Assembly: GCF_030733205.1 (NCBI RefSeq)
Contig: NZ_JASHJL010000024.1
Span: 1-64,000 of the forward strand
From: Mameliella sp. MMSF_3455
Lineage (GTDB): Bacteria > Pseudomonadota > Alphaproteobacteria > Rhodobacterales > Rhodobacteraceae
Direction: 5' to 3'
DNA: 64,000 bases
Part shown: one piece after another, positions 43,571 through 51,377 of the stretch
Layout of the letters: every line of letters starts with the position of its first letter
How positions within the stretch are numbered: the stretch's first letter is position 1
The notes under the pieces: generated by a model
Databases searched by the model: none
The model's input: only the letters and a program-made list of their open reading frames with translations
What the model was told of the DNA's origin: nothing
Made by a program: the position numbers and the translations under genes

Positions 43571-44260
43571 TCAGGCCTCCAGCCAGGCCTTGTAGTCGCT
43601 GACCAGCAGGTGCAGCGGCGCTTCGTCCTCCTCGATGTCGGAAAACCGCCCGATCGGCTCGCGAAAGATGTTGTCGGTCTCGTCGTCGTTCACGGTGCTG
43701 ACCTCGCCGATCAGAACATCGCCGCCCTCGCCCCAGAAGGCGTGCCAGTCGCCCGGCCGCAGGGTCACGCTTTCGCCCGGCGCCAGTTGCAGCTTTTCGC
43801 CCGGGGTATAGTCATGCACGATCCCGTCGCACATCACGGTGCCGCCGCGATCCTCGGCGAAATTGCCCTTGTCGTCAGACCCGTACAATTCCACCACCAG
43901 CGTCGCGCCGCCGCGGTTGATGATGTCCTCTGCCTTGATGACATGGGTGTGCATCGGCGACAGCTGATCCTGTTTCGAGATCAGCAGCTTTTCCGCGTAG
44001 CACATCCCCCGCCCCGAGGTCAGGTCCGACAGCAGCCCGTTGCGCAGGGTGAACAGGAACAGCCCCATCTCGTCATAACGCCCGGCGCCATAGTCGGTGA
44101 TGTCCCAGCCGCAGCGTGCGTCGATGACATGCCGCGCCGCGCCCGCCTGCGCGACAAAGGCCTCTGGCGACCATTGCGCAAAGGGTGGCAGGGTGAACCC
44201 GTGGCGACGGATCATCTCGTCCGCCTCCGTCATGATGGCGTTGATGCGCGAGCGTTTCAT
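43571..44260 (-). CDS. D-lyxose/D-mannose-family sugar isomerase
   Basis: A 229-residue cupin enzyme. Metal ligands His104, His106 and Glu111 are in SPMHTHVIKAEDI, and His173 in RPGDWHAFWGEG. GSDDKGNF and EVSTVNDDETDNIF are conserved in bacterial D-lyxose ketol-isomerases, which convert D-lyxose to D-xylulose and D-mannose to D-fructose. No sugar transporter or kinase gene is next to it. It lies just ahead of the cobalamin riboswitch on the opposite strand. Confidence 0.85.
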   Translation of the reverse strand: MKRSRINAIMTEADEMIRRHGFTLPPFAQWSPEAFVAQAGAARHVIDARCGWDITDYGAGRYDEMGLFLFTLRNGLLSDLTSGRGMCYAEKLLISKQDQLSPMHTHVIKAEDIINRGGATLVVELYGSDDKGNFAEDRGGTVMCDGIVHDYTPGEKLQLAPGESVTLRPGDWHAFWGEGGDVLIGEVSTVNDDETDNIFREPIGRFSDIEEDEAPLHLLVSDYKAWLEA

Positions 44261-44394
44261 GCCTTGCCCTCCGTTAGCGATAGCGGTCGTCCACAGCTAT
44301 CCGCCGCCCGCCGCGCCCCGTCAACCGTCAAACCGAAAGAGGCCCCCGGCCCGTCACTTTGACCATTGCCCCGCATTGGCGAACCTGTCACACA

Positions 44395-44580
44395 CGGTGA
44401 CGTGACCGGTCCCGGAAAGGCGACTTTCCGGGGGAAAGAGGGAATGCCGTGCGGCGCATCCGCGCCAATCCGGCAACTGCCCCCGCAACTGTAAGCGGAG
44501 AGCCGGGCCAAGACGCCACTGGAGCAATCCGGGAAGGCAGGCCCAGGCACCGACCCGCGAGTCAGGAGACCTGCCGGACA
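44395..44580 (+). promoter_or_regulatory. Cobalamin riboswitch controlling the cobalt transporter operon
   Basis: Conserved blocks appear in order: GGGGGAAAGAGGGAATGCCG (about 44430-44449), CTGCCCCCGCAACTGTAAGC (about 44477-44496), GCCACTG (44515-44521), GGGAAGGC (44531-44538) and GAGTCAGGAGACCTGCC (44559-44575). This is a complete B12 riboswitch. It is 137 bases before the first gene. When adenosylcobalamin is bound it should lower expression of the downstream uptake operon. Confidence 0.93.
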
Positions 44581-44716
44581 CCCGTGGCCCGCATGGCCAC
44601 GGTTCCACCGGACGTCGGGGTGAGCGTCTGGCCTGTGTCCTGTCCGGACTCCGGCCGCCTTGTCCCACGTTTGCACACCGCATTGCGCCGGGGATGGCGC
44701 AGACTGGACAAGGACG

Positions 44717-45520
44717 ATGACAGTGCCCTTTTTTACCCATGGCAAACAGGCCCTTATCGCGGCCATGATGGCGCTGCCCACCGCGGCGCCCGCGCATTTC
44801 CTGCTGGAATATACCACCGACGCCCTGATCGACCGCCCCGGCGACGTGCCGGTCAAGCTGGTGTTCTGGCACCCCTTCGAAAACGGTCATGTCATGGACC
44901 TCGATCGCCCGCAGGAGTTCTATGTCATCCATCGCGGCGAAAAGACCGACCTGATGGACACGCTCCAGCCGATCACCTTTACCGGCGCCAGCAATTCCGC
45001 CGCCGCCTTCCTGGGCTCGGTTCCGGTGAAACGCTCGGGCGACTATGTGCTGGTGACGGTGCCCCAGCCCTATTTCGAGGAATCCGAGGACACCTACATC
45101 CAGCAGTTCACCAAGTCCGTGCTGAACCGCAACACGCTGCCGACCGACTGGATGGAACCGGTGGGCCTGCCGACAGAGATCCTGCCGCTGATCAAGCCCT
45201 ACAACGTGATCGCCGGGTCCACTTTCACCGGGCAGGTGCTGGCCGATGGCGAACCCGTCGCCGGCGCGGAAATCGAGATCGAGTACATGGCCGCCGAACC
45301 GGACATGGACGGATCCGCCGCCACCGCCCCCGTGGCCAGCCCGCCGCCCGGCGGGGCCGTCGTGGCGATCTCGGATGCCAACGGCTATTTCACCTTCGGC
45401 ATCCCCAAGGCAGGCTACTGGGGCTTTGCCGCCCTCGGGACCGGTCCGGTGACCGAACATGAAGGCAAGGAACTGAGCCAGGACGCGGTCCTGTGGATTC
45501 GCGCCTGGGAACTGGAGTAA
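44717..45520 (+). CDS. DUF4198-family secreted protein of a cobalt/nickel ECF transporter (NikK/CbiK type)
   Basis: A 267-residue protein with a signal peptide (ALIAAMMALPTAAPAHFLLEY); the mature chain begins with the His typical of this family. The body is DUF4198-like (GDVPVKLVFWHPFENGHVMD, YVLVTVPQPYFEESEDTYIQQFTKSVLN), and near the C-terminus there is a carboxypeptidase-regulatory-like fold (DANGYFTFGIPKAGYWGFAA). In NikKLMQO/CbiKLMQO systems this auxiliary is thought to help capture metal in the periplasm. First gene after the riboswitch; the next starts four bases after its stop. Confidence 0.82.
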   Translation: MTVPFFTHGKQALIAAMMALPTAAPAHFLLEYTTDALIDRPGDVPVKLVFWHPFENGHVMDLDRPQEFYVIHRGEKTDLMDTLQPITFTGASNSAAAFLGSVPVKRSGDYVLVTVPQPYFEESEDTYIQQFTKSVLNRNTLPTDWMEPVGLPTEILPLIKPYNVIAGSTFTGQVLADGEPVAGAEIEIEYMAAEPDMDGSAATAPVASPPPGGAVVAISDANGYFTFGIPKAGYWGFAALGTGPVTEHEGKELSQDAVLWIRAWELE

Positions 45521-45524
45521 CCCC

Positions 45525-46142
45525 ATGCACATCGTCGACGGAGCCCTCTCGAACCCGGTCGTCATCGGCGGCGCCGTTGCGGCGGCGGGGGGCATCGCCC
45601 TGGGCCTGCGCGCCCTGCCGCTGGACCGTATCCCGGCGGCTGGCGTGCTCTCGGCCAGTTTCTTCGTGACCTCGCTGATCCATGTGCCCGTAGGTCCGTC
45701 GTCGGTGCATCTCATCCTCAACGGTCTGGCCGGGTTGATCCTCGGCTGGGCCGCCTTCCCCGCCCTTTTCGTCGGCCTCCTGCTGCAGGCGGTGTTTTTC
45801 GGCTTTGGCGGGCTGACCGTCCTGGGCGTGAACACCGTCAACATCGCGCTTGCGGCGGTGATCGTCGGCCTGCTCTTCCGCCCGCTGATCCTGCGCGGCG
45901 GTCCAGTCGGGGCAGCGATCTGGGGCGGCATCGGCGGCGCCTGCGCCACCGCCCTGACGACGCTCTTCGTCGCCCTGTCGCTGATGTTCTCGGGCGACGA
46001 ATTCCTTGCCGTGGCGCATCTGGTCTTTGTCGCCCACCTGCCGATCATGGTCATCGAGGGCCTCCTGACCGGCTTTGCCGTCCTCCTGGCGCGCAAGGTC
46101 AAACCCGATCTCTTCCTGTCGATGAAGGACGTCCAGGCATGA
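45525..46142 (+). CDS. cbiM: Cobalt ECF transporter substrate-binding membrane protein CbiM
   Basis: A 205-residue protein starting MHIVDGALSNPV. The free N-terminal Met-His loop (MHI-x-x-G) coordinates the metal in this family. About seven helices follow, with VPVGPSSVHLILNGLAGLILG and FGFGGLTVLGVNTVNIAL as the signature loops. It is the S-component that selects Co2+ (or Ni2+). The B12 riboswitch in front favours cobalt. Its stop overlaps the next start (ATGA). Confidence 0.93.
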   Translation: MHIVDGALSNPVVIGGAVAAAGGIALGLRALPLDRIPAAGVLSASFFVTSLIHVPVGPSSVHLILNGLAGLILGWAAFPALFVGLLLQAVFFGFGGLTVLGVNTVNIALAAVIVGLLFRPLILRGGPVGAAIWGGIGGACATALTTLFVALSLMFSGDEFLAVAHLVFVAHLPIMVIEGLLTGFAVLLARKVKPDLFLSMKDVQA

Positions 46143-46720
46143 TCCGGCTGGCCTTTCTCCTGACCCTGTTGGCCCTGCCCGCCCCTGCGCTGGCGCACAA
46201 GGTCATCGCCGCCGTCTTTCCCTCGGGCAGCGCCATCGAGGGCGAGATCGGGTTTTCCAACGGCGACATGGCCACCGATCAGCCGGTCGAGGTCTACGGT
46301 CCCGACGGCGCGCTGCTGGGCGAGACCGTGACCGACGCCAACGGCTTCTTCATCTTCGAGCCGACAGAGCCGGTCGCCCACACCTTCCGCGCCGATCTCG
46401 GCGCCGGGCACCTGGCCAAAGTCACCATGCCCGCCGAAGAGGTCGCCCGCATCCTCGGCGTCGCCGCGCCCGAACCCGCGGCGCCCGCCGCCGCCACCGC
46501 CCCGGCCGCGCCCGGCGTCGCGCTGTCGGATGCCGACCGGGCCGAGATCGCCCGCATCGTCCGCGACGAGATGCGCCCCCTGCGCCGCGAGATCGCCGCC
46601 TACCGCGAAAAGAACGACCTGCAGACCATCCTCGGCGGCATGGGCTATATCCTCGGGCTGTTCGGGCTGGGCTTCTACATCGCCGCCCGCCGCCAGCTGA
46701 AAACCAAGGCCGGGGCGTGA
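46139..46720 (+). CDS. CbiL/NikL-like auxiliary membrane protein of the cobalt transporter
   Basis: A 193-residue protein. A signal peptide ends in PALAHK, so His becomes the new N-terminus. A small Ig-like fold follows (GSAIEGEIGFSNGDM, TDANGFFIFEPTEPVAHTF), then an Ala/Pro linker, a short helical stretch (DADRAEIARIVRDEMRPLRREIAAYREKN, about 138-166) and a C-terminal membrane helix (about 170-186). This is the NikL layout and takes the place of CbiN, which is absent here. It overlaps cbiM and cbiQ by four and four bases. Confidence 0.8.
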   Translation: MIRLAFLLTLLALPAPALAHKVIAAVFPSGSAIEGEIGFSNGDMATDQPVEVYGPDGALLGETVTDANGFFIFEPTEPVAHTFRADLGAGHLAKVTMPAEEVARILGVAAPEPAAPAAATAPAAPGVALSDADRAEIARIVRDEMRPLRREIAAYREKNDLQTILGGMGYILGLFGLGFYIAARRQLKTKAGA

Positions 46721-47505
46721 CGCATATCCTGTCGAACACCAGCGCCGCCCTGCCCGGCGACGGCCCCCGGCGCGGCCCCGGCCCGATCGCGGCGCTCGAC
46801 CCGCGGGTGCGCATCCTCTCCGCCGTCGCCTACGGCGTATTCGTGGTCGCCCTCGACAGCCTGATCGCGCTTTCCGCCGCGCTGGCGCTGTCCCTGACCC
46901 TGCTGGCCCTCTCACGCCTGCCGCCCGGCAAGACGCTGAAACGTGTCGCGATGGTCGACGGCTTCATCCTCTTCATGCTGGCGCTCCTGCCCTTCACCGT
47001 GCCCGGCGACCCGATCTTTACCCTCTGGGGCTATCCCGCCTCCTGGCAGGGCCTCGCCCGCGCAATCCAGATCGGCCTGACCGCCAACGCCGTGGTGCTT
47101 GCCCTCATCACCCTTGTCGGCACGATGGAGCCGGTGACGCTGGGCCACGCGCTCTATCGCCTGAAGGCCCCGGAAACCCTGGTGCACCTGCTGATGTTCA
47201 CCATCCGCTACGTCGAGGTGCTGCGCCAGGAATACCTGCGCCTGCGCGCCGCGATGAAGGTGCGCGGCTTTCGCCCCGGCACCAACTGGCACAGCTACCG
47301 CAGCTTCGGCTATCTCGTCGGCATGATGATGGTGCGCGCCATCGAACGTTCCGAACGCCTGCTGGGCGCGATGAAATGCCGTGGATTCTCGGGCCGGATC
47401 GTGCTTTTGCAAGAGTTCCGCTGTACCCGGGCCGATGCGCTCTTTGCGCTGGTTCTGGCCGGCGCCCTTGCCCTGCTGCTGACACTGGAACTGACGCTGC
47501 GATGA
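46717..47505 (+). CDS. cbiQ: Cobalt ECF transporter transmembrane component CbiQ
   Basis: A 262-residue T-component from a GTG at 46717 overlapping the previous stop. It has about five helices and the cytoplasmic coupling motifs RLRAAMKVRGFRPG and RLLGAMKCRGFSG (the two A-R-G boxes that contact the ATPase). LDPRVRILSAVAYGVFVVAL opens the family domain. It links CbiM to the ATPase CbiO. Confidence 0.92.
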   Translation: MTHILSNTSAALPGDGPRRGPGPIAALDPRVRILSAVAYGVFVVALDSLIALSAALALSLTLLALSRLPPGKTLKRVAMVDGFILFMLALLPFTVPGDPIFTLWGYPASWQGLARAIQIGLTANAVVLALITLVGTMEPVTLGHALYRLKAPETLVHLLMFTIRYVEVLRQEYLRLRAAMKVRGFRPGTNWHSYRSFGYLVGMMMVRAIERSERLLGAMKCRGFSGRIVLLQEFRCTRADALFALVLAGALALLLTLELTLR

Positions 47506-48146
47506 TCGAACTGGACGATCTGCACTTTGCCTATCCCGGCCAGCCCCCGGTGCTGGCGGGCGCCTCGATGCGCCTTGGCCCCGGCGAACGGCTGTCGCTG
47601 ACCGGCCCCAACGGCGCGGGCAAGTCGACACTTCTGCGGATGATCCTCGGCCTGCAACGGCCCAGCTCGGGCACCGTGACCATCTTTGACCGGGCCCGCA
47701 GCCGCGAAAGGGATTTCCACGAGGTCCGCCGCCGCATCGGCCTTGTCTTCCAGGACCCCGACGACCAGCTGTTCTGCCCGACCGTGGCCGAGGACGTGGC
47801 CTTTGGCCCCCTGAACCTGGGCAAGACCCGCGACGAGGCGCTGGCCGTGGTCGAACAGACCCTCATGGTGCTCGACCTTCTGCACCTGCGCGACCGCGTC
47901 ACGCACAAGCTGTCGGGCGGCGAGAAACGCCTCGTCACCCTCGCCACGGTCCTCGCCATGTCGCCCGAGGTTCTGCTGCTGGACGAGCCCACCAACGCGC
48001 TCGACCCGGAAAACCAGGCCCGCCTGACCGAGATCATCGACGCCCTGCCCCTGCCGATCCTGCTGGTGTCACACGACCCGGCCTTCCGGGAAAGAATCGC
48101 GCCCTGCGCGCTGGAACTGACCGACGGCAAGCTGGTGCCGGTCTAG
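47502..48146 (+). CDS. cbiO: Cobalt ECF transporter ATPase CbiO
   Basis: A 214-residue ABC ATPase: Walker A TGPNGAGKST (about 34-43), Q-loop VFQDPDDQLFCPTV typical of ECF ATPases, signature LSGGEKRLV, Walker B VLLLDEPTNALDP and switch His in LLVSHDP. It is somewhat shorter than many CbiO proteins because it lacks their C-terminal extension. Its ATG overlaps the cbiQ stop (ATGA). Last gene of the operon. Confidence 0.93.
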   Translation: MIELDDLHFAYPGQPPVLAGASMRLGPGERLSLTGPNGAGKSTLLRMILGLQRPSSGTVTIFDRARSRERDFHEVRRRIGLVFQDPDDQLFCPTVAEDVAFGPLNLGKTRDEALAVVEQTLMVLDLLHLRDRVTHKLSGGEKRLVTLATVLAMSPEVLLLDEPTNALDPENQARLTEIIDALPLPILLVSHDPAFRERIAPCALELTDGKLVPV

Positions 48147-48166
48147 TCGCAGGCTATCGCGCCACG

Positions 48167-49726
48167 TCAGTTCTTGCGCGCCGTGACCCTGCAGCCGTTC
48201 GATACGCTCATGGTCAGGGCCCGGCCATCCTTGGACAGGGTGCCGTTGGCGCTACTGGTGACCCAGCCAAAGGTCTCCGTGGCCGAATATCTGCGCCCGT
48301 TCAGTGCACCCCGCGTGGTTCCGGTGCCCGATGTACCGCTGATCGTACCGGTAAAGGCAGTGCCCCCCGCCGACCGGTAAACGGTGCGGCCCGTGGCCGT
48401 ACCAAGCGGGCATGTCGCGGACCAGCTCCAGGTTCCGACCATCGAATAGACCGGCGCGGGCGGCGTGGCCTGGGCCGGTTCCCTCGGTGCGCCGGCCCCC
48501 GGTTCCGGGACCGCTGCGGCCACCTGCCTGCAGATTCTGCCCGACCGCGCCTTGATGGCCTCCAGCGCCTGCGGCGTTCCAAGATCACCGACCTCAAGCG
48601 CCGCATCCGTCGCCGCCAGAAAACGGCGGAATGCCTCGCGCGTGCGCGGCCCCATGATCCCGTCCGGCGTACCCGCATCACACCCCAGCGTGTTCAGGTG
48701 CAGTTGCGACTGGCGCAGGATCTCGCGCCTGTCCTCCGGTTCCGGAACCGGATCGGCGGCCTCGACGGGTTTGGCCTGCACGGCCACGTCTTGTTCCGCC
48801 TTTTCCGCGCGCAACTTCTCCAGTTCCGCGAGTGCTGCCGCCAGCGCGCGTTCCGCGTCCCTGTCGGCGCCATCCTTGGCTTCCGGCACCTCCGGCGCCT
48901 TGGCTACCGCCTTCAACACCTCCGACTGCGCCAGGATATCGGCCATCGGTACGGCGAAATTCACATCCCCCGCCCGGCTCCCGGCGTGATGCAGCCCGAT
49001 CACCTTCTGCGACCCTGCGTCGATCACCGGAGAACCGGAATTCCCCGGCAGCGTATCGCAGGTATGGCGCAGCCTGTTCCCCGCAACCGCCGGGCTGTCC
49101 GCCTGGCATTTCTCGCGGCTGATCCGCTGCGCCTCGCCCATCGGGTGGCCGATCACCCAGAAGGGATCGCGGTCATTGGGCACCGCCGCCGAGAGGTCCA
49201 GCGCGCCGAACTCGGCATTGGCATCGCCCAGCACCTGCAGCACCGTGTAGTCCAGCGCCTCGCTGGTCTCCAGCGGCACCGGGTTGACGTGAAAGCTCTT
49301 GACCCCGTCCTCGATCCCGTCACGCAGAAAGCCCGCGTGGAACTGCACCGCCGCGATACTGGTCGCGCCCTTCTCGACCATCCTGGGATGTTTCAGGATA
49401 CCCGGCACGCAATGGTGGTTGGTCACCAGCTTGTTGCCCTCGACAAGGAAGGCGGTGCAGGGCGCGTGACCGACATTGGTCAGGATCTGCAACATTCCCA
49501 CGGCGCGGCCCGTTCGGACAAAGATCGAGCTGTCGCCATAGCTGGACACGAACTCGTTGTTGTAGGCCCCCACCTGCGCCTCAAGCTGTGCGTCCAGCAA
49601 GGTTTCCTTTCGTGGCGCGACCACCTGCCCAAAGGTCTCGGGCGGGAACAGCATCAAGTCCTGCGCCTGAACGGCACTGCCGAGGGCAAGGATCGAGGCG
49701 GCGGCAATCAGGCGGGCAATGGACAT
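48167..49726 (-). CDS. Secreted trypsin-like serine protease with peptidoglycan-binding domain
   Basis: A 519-residue protein. A signal peptide (LIAAASILALGSAVQAQD) is followed by a protease domain with His105 (VTNHHCV), Asp159 (ALDYTVLQV) and Ser230 (TLPGNSGSPVID). A helical stretch (about 285-325) follows, then a peptidoglycan-binding domain near 355-410 (LNTLGCDAGTPDGIMGPRTREAFRRF) and a C-terminal beta domain (about 430-519). It probably acts in the periplasm or at the cell surface; substrates unknown. It lies between the converging cobalt and cob operons. Palindromic element copy 2 is about 120 bases upstream. Confidence 0.85.
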   Translation of the reverse strand: MSIARLIAAASILALGSAVQAQDLMLFPPETFGQVVAPRKETLLDAQLEAQVGAYNNEFVSSYGDSSIFVRTGRAVGMLQILTNVGHAPCTAFLVEGNKLVTNHHCVPGILKHPRMVEKGATSIAAVQFHAGFLRDGIEDGVKSFHVNPVPLETSEALDYTVLQVLGDANAEFGALDLSAAVPNDRDPFWVIGHPMGEAQRISREKCQADSPAVAGNRLRHTCDTLPGNSGSPVIDAGSQKVIGLHHAGSRAGDVNFAVPMADILAQSEVLKAVAKAPEVPEAKDGADRDAERALAAALAELEKLRAEKAEQDVAVQAKPVEAADPVPEPEDRREILRQSQLHLNTLGCDAGTPDGIMGPRTREAFRRFLAATDAALEVGDLGTPQALEAIKARSGRICRQVAAAVPEPGAGAPREPAQATPPAPVYSMVGTWSWSATCPLGTATGRTVYRSAGGTAFTGTISGTSGTGTTRGALNGRRYSATETFGWVTSSANGTLSKDGRALTMSVSNGCRVTARKN

Positions 49727-49849
49727 CGAAAAATACACTCCGGGCGCGGGATTCGCCCTGCAGTCTAGCAAGAGTTTCCCGGCCACCCAGTCCGGATTTC
49801 CCCGCCCGCACAGCACGCCCCGGCGACAAGAGTTAACGAGTGCTTGCCG

Positions 49850-49897
49850 CTTTGTACAAAATGCTGATTTCGATGTACGTTTTGTACAAAACGTACA
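49850..49897 (-). repeat. Bipartite palindromic element, copy 2
   Basis: The perfect 24-bp palindrome at 49874-49897 is identical to that at 3125-3148. The spacer TGCTGATTTCGA (49862-49873) and the 12-bp partner at 49850-49861 (first base C instead of T) follow in the direction of the minus strand. Centres are again 30 bp apart. It lies between the cobF stop, 12 bases away, and the start of the protease gene, in the same relative orientation as copy 1. Confidence 0.85.
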
Positions 49898-49909
49898 AGG
49901 CCCGGCGCC

Positions 49910-50650
49910 TCAGGTCCGCCCCTCGCGCCGCATCAGGTAGGTGTCCATGATCCAGCCGTGCCGCGCCCGCGCTTCGGCCCGTGTCTCCACGATCCTAGGG
50001 CCGGTGTCCGCCAGCGGCCCGGCCTCCAGCACCTGTTCCTCCATCCCCAGGAACCCGCCCCACCAGATCGAAATGCCTTGCGGATCAAGGGATTGGAACG
50101 AACACTCGCCGTCCAGCATGACGATCACCGTTTCGGCGCCCTCTGGCCATCCGTGATCCCGCAAACGCCGCCCGGTGGTCACGACCACGGCGCCATTCAC
50201 CGTGTTGAACGGGATCGCATGTGCCGCCGTCAGCGCCTGAAGCGCCGTAACCCCCGGAAATACCTTGACTTTCACATCATCGCCCAGCCGTTCGGCAATG
50301 CGCAGCGTGCTGTCGTATAGCCCCGGATCACCCCAGACCAGCAGCGCCACGGGCCCCTCCGGCGCCCCCTCCAGCGCCGCGATCCAGCGGTCGGCGATGG
50401 CGTCATGCCAGCGTGCCACCCGCTCCTGGTAAGGCAGGCGCTCATCCCGGACCGGCATATCGAATGGCGCAACTTGCGCCTTGGCACCCGCACACCGCAA
50501 GATCTCGTGGCGAACCTCGGCGAGGTCCTCCTTGGCCGCCCCCTTTCTCGGGATCAGAACGGTCGCGGCCTCACGCAATGCGCGCTGGCCCTGCAAGGTC
50601 AGATGGTCGGGGTTGCCTGTCCCGATCCCGACCAGCCAGAGTTCAGTCAA
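49910..50650 (-). CDS. cobF: Precorrin-6A synthase (deacetylating)
   Basis: A 246-residue SAM-dependent tetrapyrrole methylase of the CobF type: WLVGIGTGNPDHLTLQGQRAL, LLVWGDPGLYDSTLRI and KVFPGVTALQALTAAHAIPFN. It methylates C-1 of precorrin-5 with loss of the C-20 acetyl fragment, a step specific to the aerobic pathway. It overlaps cobA by eight bases and is the last gene of the cob run. Confidence 0.93.
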   Translation of the reverse strand: MTELWLVGIGTGNPDHLTLQGQRALREAATVLIPRKGAAKEDLAEVRHEILRCAGAKAQVAPFDMPVRDERLPYQERVARWHDAIADRWIAALEGAPEGPVALLVWGDPGLYDSTLRIAERLGDDVKVKVFPGVTALQALTAAHAIPFNTVNGAVVVTTGRRLRDHGWPEGAETVIVMLDGECSFQSLDPQGISIWWGGFLGMEEQVLEAGPLADTGPRIVETRAEARARHGWIMDTYLMRREGRT

Positions 50651-51377
50651 ACCCCACCCCCAGTTCGGCCATCGGCCCGTAAAGGATCAGCGCCGGCTTG
50701 GTCCCGACCTCTCCCGCCAGTCGCGCCGACAGGCCCGCCATCGTGTCCCGGTACAGGCTCTGTTCGGAGGTACAGACCGCCTCGGCCAGAATCGCCGGGG
50801 TCGTCTCTGGCAAGCCATTGGAAATCAAGGCTTCTGCCAGTTTCGGAAAGGTCCGCTTGCCCATGAAGACCACCGTCATGGCACCGGGATCGGCCAGCGC
50901 CCTGAGGTCCAGGTCCGGGGGCAATGCGCCGCTGGCATCGTGGCCTGTCACGAATTGAACCCGGCGCGCGGTCAACCGCCGGGTCAGAGGGATGCCACAG
51001 GCCGCCGCCGCCGCCACGGCAGAGGGAATGCCCGGTATGATCTCATAGTCGATCCCCGCCGCGCGCAGCGCAACCTGCTCTTCCTCAAGCCGCCCGAACA
51101 GCCCGGAATCCCCTGATTTCAAACGGACAATCCGTCCGCCCTCCTGCGCATACTCCACCAGCAACTGGCTGACATGGTTCTGCTTGGGCGAGGGCCGCCC
51201 GGCCCGCTTGCCAACGCCGATCAGGTCAGCACCGGGGCGCACATGGCTCAGGATCGGCCCCGAGGACAGGTCATCGAAAAGCACCGCATCGGCGCGTTTG
51301 AGCCGGTCCACGGCCTTGAGCGTCAGAAGCTCGGGATCGCCCGGACCGCTGCCCACGAAACTGACGAAACCGCTCAT
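50643..51377 (-). CDS. cobA: Uroporphyrinogen-III C-methyltransferase
   Basis: A 244-residue tetrapyrrole methylase that makes precorrin-2 by methylating C-2 and C-7 of uroporphyrinogen III. VSFVGSGPGDPELLTLKAVDRL, VGKRAGRPSPKQ, VRLKSGDSGLFGR and IPGIPSAVAAAAACGIPLTRR are the family segments. There is no CysG dehydrogenase/ferrochelatase extension, so it serves cobalamin rather than sirohaem alone. Overlaps cobB by four bases. Confidence 0.93.
   Translation of the reverse strand: MSGFVSFVGSGPGDPELLTLKAVDRLKRADAVLFDDLSSGPILSHVRPGADLIGVGKRAGRPSPKQNHVSQLLVEYAQEGGRIVRLKSGDSGLFGRLEEEQVALRAAGIDYEIIPGIPSAVAAAAACGIPLTRRLTARRVQFVTGHDASGALPPDLDLRALADPGAMTVVFMGKRTFPKLAEALISNGLPETTPAILAEAVCTSEQSLYRDTMAGLSARLAGEVGTKPALILYGPMAELGVGFD

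Noticed and set aside
44354-46915. Minus-strand open frame of 853 codons
   Set aside because: It crosses the riboswitch and is antisense to the cobalt transporter genes, with no recognisable domain.
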